Below are positions 57,823-64,000 of a DNA stretch of 64,000 bases, in pieces. A model generated the notes under the pieces. The model was not told where the DNA came from. It did no database searches and saw nothing but the letters and a program-made list of their open reading frames with translations. The position numbers and the translations under genes are program-made. This DNA is from Bartonella callosciuri (lineage in GTDB: Bacteria > Pseudomonadota > Alphaproteobacteria > Rhizobiales > Rhizobiaceae). Every line of letters begins with the position of its first letter. Position 1 is the first letter of the stretch. Location of the stretch: NCBI RefSeq assembly GCF_014203215.1, contig NZ_JACHIM010000002.1:304031-368030 (forward strand), in the 5' to 3' direction.

Positions 57823-58226
57823 AGATTAGGCAACATCCTCAGTCTTTAATTAGAAAGCAGATACTTTACACTACGTTGGGTTAGAAAATATAACAAAATT
57901 TAAAAATGACCTTTCCCTCTCTCTTGGGCATTTTAATAAGTAAATAATATAAATTTGTTAGCTTCAACCCATTTTTCTATACATTATATCCTATTTTAAA
58001 CTGTAGTCTACAAAGAAGCTAGAAAACAAACTAAAATAAACCTTTTTATGAACTTAAAATGATGACCTATATTTTTTCTCTTTCATCCCTATGAAAAAAA
58101 GATAATACATACAATCAGAAAAATAGGAATCGTTACATCTTAAACCATTTCCTTTTGTGCTGAGGGCATAGAAGCTTCTCCAAAAAGATGTTGGCTTTTT
58201 TATAAAGAGTGATAAGGGCTAAGAGG
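57823..58226. other. Intergenic region between lptF and holC
   Basis: About 400 bases between divergent genes, AT-rich, without a credible open frame. It should hold the lptF promoter; TTGTTA and TAGTGT at 17-base spacing on the minus strand (about 57858-57886) are a weak candidate. In many relatives pepA stands here; no pepA remnant could be read. Confidence 0.5.
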
Positions 58227-58673
58227 ATGGATATTCTTTTCTATCATTTGACACAGTCAAGGCTGGAAGATATTTTGCCAACGCTTGTGGAGCGTGCATT
58301 GGCGCGTTTTGGTAAGGTAACAATCCAATGTGTGAGTAAAGAAAAACGCGATGCTATAGATACACGCTTATGGGTTTATGCTGATGAAGCATTTATTGGA
58401 CATGGAACTGAGTGTGATCAATATCCAAATTTTCAGCCTGTATTTCTTACTACAGGGCAGGAAAATCCGAATGATTCAAAAATACGCTTTCTCATAGAGG
58501 GAGCGGTTTGTTCGGATATTAATGTTTATAACCGGCTTGTAGTGATATTTGATGGTCGAAGCGATGAGCAATTAAATCTTGCCCGTGCACAGTGGAAAAA
58601 ATATAAAATGGAAAATCATAATTTAACGTATTGGCAGCAGACTGAAGATCGCGGTTGGGAAAAACAGATTTGA
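58227..58673 (+). CDS. holC: DNA polymerase III chi subunit
   Basis: Links the clamp loader to single-strand binding protein. 148 residues opening MDILFYHLTQSRLEDILP, with the family core RDAIDTRLWVYADEAFIGHG near 50-69 and NVYNRLVVIFDGRSDEQL near 105-122. ATG 58227 is chosen over the GTG at 58209 because it gives the conserved start; AAGAGG lies directly before it. Confidence 0.92.
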   Translation: MDILFYHLTQSRLEDILPTLVERALARFGKVTIQCVSKEKRDAIDTRLWVYADEAFIGHGTECDQYPNFQPVFLTTGQENPNDSKIRFLIEGAVCSDINVYNRLVVIFDGRSDEQLNLARAQWKKYKMENHNLTYWQQTEDRGWEKQI

Positions 58674-58804
58674 TGCGTATAATGTCTGTTATTTTGATTT
58701 TATAGGATTTATAGAAATAATGAATACAGCACGCCTTATCGCGAAATGATCAGGAGAGGAGCGTTGGGTTCTTGTTGTGATTTTTCTTTGGGAGTCTTAA
58801 AGAT

Positions 58805-59104
58805 ATGTCTTACAATCAAAAAAATCGAACGGCACTGATGATGATCAGTGATCGGATTTTACTTATCTTATGGGCTGTAATGTTGGCTTTTTTTTGCGTT
58901 TCATGGTTGGGTACAACGCATATTTTATCACAAATCTTTCCTATTGTTTATATTAGCAATATCGCGGATATATTGTTCTTTTTTCTTAGTGCACTGTTTG
59001 CTGGAATATTGTGGTGGCGTGTGCCACAACCCATGTCTTTAAAAATGAAAATGGCGGCATTTTTGCCGCCAGTATTTGTTTTATTCTTCTTTATTGCGTT
59101 TTAA
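58805..59104 (+). CDS. Small membrane protein of unknown function
   Basis: A 99-residue protein with three predicted transmembrane helices (about 15-37, 50-70 and 80-98) and a short polar N-terminus. I do not recognise a family. It follows holC by 131 bases. Its stop overlaps the last four bases of the convergent broken transporter gene. Codon use and hydrophobic pattern support a real gene. Confidence 0.6.
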   Translation: MSYNQKNRTALMMISDRILLILWAVMLAFFCVSWLGTTHILSQIFPIVYISNIADILFFFLSALFAGILWWRVPQPMSLKMKMAAFLPPVFVLFFFIAF

Positions 59105-60391
59105 TTGGATATTTCATCATCTGTAAATCCAACAAAACAAAGCAATGAAATAAAAGAAGCAAGAAGCAAATAATAGCCGATATATGAAGTATCAAAGTGT
59201 TGTACCAGATGTTCTGCAATATAAGGTGCGAGAGATGCACCTACAATACCGGCTAAGTTGAAGGTTATAGAAGAACCAGTATACCGAATTGCTGTTGGAT
59301 AGGGTGAAGCCAAAACAGCACCGAGAGGACTGTATACCATTCCCATGATCGACAAACCAATTGTAGACATGGCAAGAACTCCTATAATTCCAGAGTTTAA
59401 GAAATAAGGAATTGCGAAAGAATAGAGACCAGTCATTATTGTGATCAAAATCATTAAAGTTCTGCGCCTAATACGATCAGCGAGTTTTCCAGTTAGGACA
59501 GTAAAAATTCCGCAAAAAATAGCACCAACGATTTCTACTTGAAGAGCCTGATAAAATGATAATTGTAAATAGTTTGTTGAATAGCTTAACAAATATGCAG
59601 TGACCAAGTAAAATAAAACAAATGTTGCCATGCCAGCAAATGTCCCAAGAAATAAAATTCGTGGGCATTTTAAAAAGACAATCTATTATAGGAACTTTGA
59701 CACGCTCTTTACGTTCGAGAGTTTTCTTGAATGCAACTGTTTCGTTAATTGAAAGCCGAACCCATAATCCCACAAACATGAGAACAATTGAAGCAATAAA
59801 GGGAATGCGCCATCCCCATGCTATAAGTTCATCATGATCAAGGAAGTGCAACAGACCTAGATAAACAGCAATAGACGAGAACAAACCGATTGGAACGCCT
59901 AATTGAGGAAACATCGCATACCAACCACGTTTTTCTGGTGGAGCATTTTCTGTCGCGAGCAGAACGGCTCCTCCCCATTCTCCTCCTAATCCCATTCCTT
60001 GCCCAATACGGCATAGAGTTAAGAAGAAAGGTGCCCACCACCCAGCTGTTTCATAAGTAGGAAGAAAACCAATAATAACAGTTGACAGCCCCATGGTGAG
60101 AAGAGCAGCGATAAGTGTCGCTTTTCGTCCAATTTTATCTCCAAAATGTCCAAAGATAATTGATCCTAAAGGGCGTGCAAAAAAAGCTGCTCCAAAGATC
60201 AGGAAAGATTGTAAAATAGCGAGTTGATCATTTTGCGTTGGAAAAAACACATGAGGAAATATAAGAGCCGCAGCAGTTGCAAAGACATAAAAATCAAAAA
60301 ATTCAATTGTTGGACCAATAAGACTTGCAAATAAAATTCGACGAGGAGAATTTCTTTTGCTTATATCTTGTATTTCTGAGTTTCTAGCCAT
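59101..60391 (-). pseudogene. Frameshifted MFS transporter (metabolite:H+ symporter type)
   Basis: A major-facilitator transporter split by one frameshift. The N-terminal part (start 60391, AAGGGA upstream) has the MHS-type FARPLGSIIFGHFGDKIGRK and six or seven helices, then goes out of frame. The C-terminal part continues in another frame from about 59675 with CPRILFLGTFAGMATFV and runs to 59101 with the last five helices. One extra base in an AT-rich run at 59668-59676 explains the shift. Joined, the protein would be about 430 residues, the family's length. The substrate cannot be told; dicarboxylate and proline/betaine carriers are in this group. Confidence 0.85.
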
Positions 60392-60941
60392 GAACAGAAT
60401 GTCCCTTCCAGTCTATGATAAATCAAATTATGAAATTAATTTTCTATAATTAAATTTCGTATCAGTGTCGAGTCGATATTACTCTGTTTCCAATGCATTG
60501 GAACAATACAATATAAGCAGGGATGATTACACTCCAGATTTATCTATATTGAAGACAATAGCGATACCGCTTTAAATAGCAGAGAAGATAGAAATACATT
60601 TTTAAACGAAGTACTCTCCTTAAGCGCGTATTGTTGCTCTTTATTTTAGTTGTTTAGGAATCAATCTGATTTTTAGATCAGTGTTTAGTCTTTCAAGAAT
60701 ATTCAAAAAATTTTGTTATGGATGCAATTAAAACACTTTTTAGGTGTATTAATAATACTTTTCATTCTATTGGTTGTGCACTGATTTTAAACAGAGATTG
60801 TTGTGTTTCATTAAGTAGAGCTTAAGGCACTGAATGCTTCGTGTACGATGGTTTGTCGTCTTGAAAAACATGAGATTGAGCGGGGGGAAGGTAGTGTTTT
60901 TGTATATGCGGATTTTTATTTGAAATCATGGAGTATGAAGG
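60392..60941. other. Regulatory region upstream of the transporter and autotransporter genes
   Basis: About 550 bases between a minus-strand transporter and the plus-strand autotransporter. It holds a perfect 16-bp palindrome (60488-60503), the broken antitoxin-like frame from 60848, and AT-rich sequence that should include both promoters. No clear -35/-10 pair for the autotransporter was found. Confidence 0.5.
60488..60503. promoter_or_regulatory. Perfect 16-bp palindrome, candidate operator
   Basis: TTCCAATGCATTGGAA is its own reverse complement. It lies 97 bases upstream of the transporter start, overlapping possible minus-strand promoter boxes (TTGTTC and TAATAT), which fits a repressor site. 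It is 440 bases from the autotransporter start. Confidence 0.45.
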
Positions 60942-60991
60942 ATGCAACGCAAATTAAAGCTAGGTTTTTGGATATTTTTAATGACCAGTAA
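60848..60991 (+). pseudogene. HigA/XRE-antitoxin-like N-terminal fragment
   Basis: A 47-codon frame opens MVCRLEKHEIERGEGSVFVY and continues ADFYLKSWSMKDATQIKARF before a TAA. The order EKHEI..G.G.VFADLG....EM..KAQL resembles the start of HigA2-type antitoxins, with a changed stretch in the middle and no helix-turn-helix after it. It is therefore probably a truncated remnant. The last 50 bases overlap the start of the autotransporter in another frame and include its ribosome-binding site. Confidence 0.4.
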
Positions 60992-63900
60992 TTTGCTTGT
61001 AAAGATCACAAATACAGCTGCAATAGCTGTGTCAAGAGAGAGAGCCTTAACACCAGGAGGTATAAATGAGCAGCTGGGAGAAGTAGACAAAGATTTTACA
61101 ATAATTAAGGATGGTAAAGTTGAGATTGTCAGGAAGGAAGAAATTTCAAAAGGCACGCTTATCCATAAATATGGGCTACAAAGTGTTGAGTATGGAGGAC
61201 ACACAGAAGATGTTAAAGTTTATGGTGGTGAGCAGAGTGTTTTAGGAGAGGGAAGTTATGCTTATAACTCTGAAGTTCATGGACAAGGTGAAACACCAGG
61301 ACAACAGAATGTGTATGATGGAGGAGCAGCTTTTTTTACAGATATTATGAGTGGAGGAGAACAAAATCTTAAGACATGGTTTGGAAATGAAGGGGGATTA
61401 GCAGTAGATACGAAAGTCTTTGCAGCTGGGGTGCAGAATGTTTTCGCAGGAGGTAAGGCAAACACCGTTACTTTGGAAAATGGAGCTCTTCAAAGAGTCT
61501 ATGCTGGTGGCCATGTGGAAACTCTAACGATTAAGAGCGGAGCCAATTCATTAGTGTATTCTGGTGCGATATTGCAAGGGGAAGTGCAGGTTAATGGTTC
61601 TGGGAAGCTTCATCTCTATGCCGGAGATAAAGGACAGCAAACCACAGCAGAAGAAATTATTTTAAATGGAAAAGAGGCCAAATTATATTCTATTGCTACT
61701 GAAGATGATGGCTCGAGCTCTCTGATTCAAAAATTAAGTGGTGATGGAAGTGTTATTTTTATTACTACTTCTCCTACTGATCTCACTAAGTTTAATCCAT
61801 CCTATTCTCTGCTTCATGTTGATGATCTTTCGGGGAGTATAGATTTCAATTTTAGGGTTAACGCTGCACAGAGATATGGTGATTATCTTGTTATTGAGAA
61901 AGGAGCAGGTAATCATACAGTAAGCATCCTGGATTCTGGTGCTGAAATTACAAGTTCTTCCTTCCACTCAGTTAATTTAATTACGGATAAGAGTGGAAAA
62001 GCGCATTTTTCTTTTAAAAAACATTCCGGTGAAAAAACTTATGTCGTGGATGGTGGAGCTTACATTTACGACCTAAAACAGAAAGATGGTAAAGAGGGAA
62101 AAATTTGGTATTTAGCTGCTGCACAAGAGATCTCTACTCCTTTAACCACTCCATCTCATACACAATTGCCTCTAGTTGGTTCTCTTGGGAAAGAAGAAGA
62201 TATTAAAGTGTTACAAGATCCTATTGTTAGTTCTTATACAAATAATTTTAGTTTTTATGCAGATGATTTCAGTGTTGGTAGGGATAAATTCGTTCTGGAA
62301 AGCTCTATAGTCAACAATGATAGTACAGTTTATGTTTCCGATGATGGAGAGACAGATGGCCCTAAATGGTCCATAAACAATATGGTTGAGGGATCTGGAA
62401 GACTCTATGTTGAGGCTGGTGGTTTCAGTAAAAATACGACGGTTATGAATGGTGGTTCTGAGGTTATCGGAGAGCAAGGCATTTCAGAAGCTGCTATTAT
62501 TTACCAAGGTGGGCGACAAAGTGTCGAAGGGGGAGGTTCTGCATTGAAAGCGGAAATCTACGGCGGTGAACAGTTTATTTTTGGAGATGGTTTTGTAAAT
62601 GGTGGGATTGTGGTGAGCAGTGCTTATAACACTAAAGTTTATGGTCAAAGTGGAATCCCAGGGGTGCAGAGTGTGTATGATGATGGAATGGCTGTTGGAA
62701 CAAAAATTATGAACGGGGGGATACAAAATCTTGCTAAATGGTTTCCAGACGATGATGATTTTGCAGAAAAGAGTGGTGGTTTAGCGGTCCATACTGAGGT
62801 CTTCGCGGGCGGTATGCAGCGTGTGTTAGCAGGAGGAGAGGCGGATATTGTTACTTTACATAGCAATGCTGTTCAAGAAGTCCATGCTGGCGGTTCTGTC
62901 AAAAATCTAACGATTGAAGGTGGAGCCAATTCATGGGTCTTTGCTGGTGCGATGTTAGGAGGAAAAATAACGGTTAATGATTCTGGACGGCTCTACCTTT
63001 ATGCTGGAAATGATGAGGATCAAACTACAGTAGAAGATATTAATTTAGAGGGTGAAAAGGCTAGGCTATACTCTATCGCTAGTGGATATGAAAACCCAAC
63101 TACGCACATTCAGAAATTGGGCGGTGTAGGGAGGGTTATTTTTAAATCTGCTGATTCTGATTTATACTACTCTCGGCTTCATGTTGATGAACTTTCAGGG
63201 AGTTTACATTTCAAGTTTCATGTCAGCCTTGCAGAAGGAGAGGGTGATTACCTCTTTATCGAGAATGGTAGTGGTTTTCATACAATCAATGTTGTAGATT
63301 CTGGTATTGAAATTGTCGATCCTTCTTCAACAAACCTTGATTTAATTACGGATCAAAGTGGAAAAGCGCATTTTACTCTGAAAAAATTTTCTGGTGCAAA
63401 AATTGGAAGTGTTGATGGTGGCACCTATGTGTATGGTTTGAAAGAGCGAGAGGATAATAATGAAGGTAAAAAAATTTGGTATTTGTCTGCAGTATTTATT
63501 GATAATTTTTCATTTATTAACAATTTGCTGCGTAGCAGGAGCAGATCTCGCCGACATTTAAGCCAAAATCAACCAGTTTCTGTTCTTTCAACTATTTCAG
63601 TAGCGGAAAAACACGCTGTTGGTTTGTCGCGTCGAAGAGGATACCCCGGGAACTTGAGTCAAAAACCTCTTTCTGTTGATCCAATTGCATTACCTCTAGA
63701 AGATCAGCCTGTTGAAGTTTCACGTCTAGCTTTTTACCATCATGCTTCTGATGAAAAACAGCAGCCTATTGTTGTTTCAGATTCTTTATCGTTAGCTGAT
63801 CAGATAATTTTGCGTCCAAGCGAACAGGATCAACCTTTTCCCCAATCGAGCCAGGAGCTGTCCGTTGCTCACTTTTTAACCACTCCTTCTACGGATGCGG

Positions 63901-64000
63901 TGTTGTCAATGTCCGTTGTTCCAGGGCTGGTTTTTCACAATGAGTTACAAACTGTCCGTGTGGGGAGAGGAATTCTAGACAGAAGCCAAAAAAATGCAGC
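60942..64000 (+). CDS. BafA/Iba-type autotransporter, partial at window end
   Basis: A type V secreted protein whose frame is open from 60942 to the window edge (1019 codons, no stop). GGAG lies eight bases before the ATG. A signal peptide covers about 1-28. The passenger has AIDA-like repeats (VYGGEQ, VFAGG, VYAGGHVETLTI) and consists of two related copies of about 300 residues, 61218-62124 and 62556-63491. A Ser/Pro-rich linker with RSRSRSRRHL follows, and the barrel begins near MSVVPGLVFHNELQTVRVGR at the edge. BafA passengers of Bartonella act on host VEGF receptors and Iba proteins are induced in the host; that this copy does so is inference. Confidence 0.85.
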   Translation, partial: MQRKLKLGFWIFLMTSNLLVKITNTAAIAVSRERALTPGGINEQLGEVDKDFTIIKDGKVEIVRKEEISKGTLIHKYGLQSVEYGGHTEDVKVYGGEQSVLGEGSYAYNSEVHGQGETPGQQNVYDGGAAFFTDIMSGGEQNLKTWFGNEGGLAVDTKVFAAGVQNVFAGGKANTVTLENGALQRVYAGGHVETLTIKSGANSLVYSGAILQGEVQVNGSGKLHLYAGDKGQQTTAEEIILNGKEAKLYSIATEDDGSSSLIQKLSGDGSVIFITTSPTDLTKFNPSYSLLHVDDLSGSIDFNFRVNAAQRYGDYLVIEKGAGNHTVSILDSGAEITSSSFHSVNLITDKSGKAHFSFKKHSGEKTYVVDGGAYIYDLKQKDGKEGKIWYLAAAQEISTPLTTPSHTQLPLVGSLGKEEDIKVLQDPIVSSYTNNFSFYADDFSVGRDKFVLESSIVNNDSTVYVSDDGETDGPKWSINNMVEGSGRLYVEAGGFSKNTTVMNGGSEVIGEQGISEAAIIYQGGRQSVEGGGSALKAEIYGGEQFIFGDGFVNGGIVVSSAYNTKVYGQSGIPGVQSVYDDGMAVGTKIMNGGIQNLAKWFPDDDDFAEKSGGLAVHTEVFAGGMQRVLAGGEADIVTLHSNAVQEVHAGGSVKNLTIEGGANSWVFAGAMLGGKITVNDSGRLYLYAGNDEDQTTVEDINLEGEKARLYSIASGYENPTTHIQKLGGVGRVIFKSADSDLYYSRLHVDELSGSLHFKFHVSLAEGEGDYLFIENGSGFHTINVVDSGIEIVDPSSTNLDLITDQSGKAHFTLKKFSGAKIGSVDGGTYVYGLKEREDNNEGKKIWYLSAVFIDNFSFINNLLRSRSRSRRHLSQNQPVSVLSTISVAEKHAVGLSRRRGYPGNLSQKPLSVDPIALPLEDQPVEVSRLAFYHHASDEKQQPIVVSDSLSLADQIILRPSEQDQPFPQSSQELSVAHFLTTPSTDAVLSMSVVPGLVFHNELQTVRVGRGILDRSQKNA

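Noticed and set aside
61277..62866. Several minus-strand open frames of 60-90 codons
   Set aside because: They are antisense to the autotransporter, whose frame is continuous to the window end with a signal peptide and repeated motifs.
1..64000. tRNA, rRNA, tmRNA, CRISPR arrays and intact insertion sequences
   Set aside because: Looked for in all gaps by conserved motifs and repeats; none were seen. Very short or divergent RNAs could be missed without a covariance search.

Overview
This window looks like chromosomal DNA of a Bartonella species (Alphaproteobacteria, Hyphomicrobiales). The case rests on AT-rich coding DNA with rhizobial-type gene order, a complete haem-uptake locus (hmuVUTS, TonB-dependent receptor, tonB), decayed prophage pieces, and at the right edge a large autotransporter of the BafA/Iba type known from Bartonella. 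The species cannot be named from the sequence alone.

Layout. 1-2170: no intact gene; short frameshifted pieces that look like decayed prophage. 2171-9494: haem import, with hmuS-hmuT-hmuU-hmuV and the receptor gene on the minus strand and tonB divergent on the plus strand. 9608-14054: periplasmic lytic transglycosylase, dapA, smpB and a family-5-like uracil-DNA glycosylase. 14570-24028: a long plus-strand run, rpoZ-rsh-pyrE-DUF2062-acpS-lepB-rnc-era-recO-panC-panB, covering the stringent response, pyrimidine, pantothenate/ACP activation, secretion, RNA processing and recombination. 24403-34216: HD hydrolase, ygfZ-like gene, pyrC, a small secreted protein, cysS, a DUF421 membrane protein, an Atm1-type ABC exporter, and psd-pssA. 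34217-34725: a decayed phage integrase. 34726-43687: a minus-strand block, SDR, purF, cvpA, radA, dnaB, then the ribosomal operon rpsF-rpsR-DUF2232-rplI behind a structured leader. 44037-50235: PAP2 phosphatase and the fatty-acid cluster fabD-fabG-acpP-fabF followed by mltG and gmk. 50284-57822: the minus-strand envelope operon lptF-lptG-lptD-surA-pdxA-ksgA. 58227-60391: holC, a small membrane protein and a frameshifted MFS transporter. 60848-64000: a broken HigA/XRE-like antitoxin whose end overlaps the start of a large autotransporter that runs off the window.

Working together: the haem locus makes a full outer-membrane-to-cytoplasm import route. acpS, fabDGF/acpP, psd/pssA and the Lpt genes supply lipids and place LPS. 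SurA sits next to LptD, its likely client. Most of the window is conserved housekeeping DNA. The unusual material lies in the two decayed phage loci, several perfect inverted repeats next to promoters, the rpsF leader, and the right-hand autotransporter with its internally duplicated passenger.

Starts were moved inside the longest open frame wherever a ribosome-binding site and family N-terminus agreed. No tRNA, rRNA, CRISPR array or intact insertion sequence was seen.
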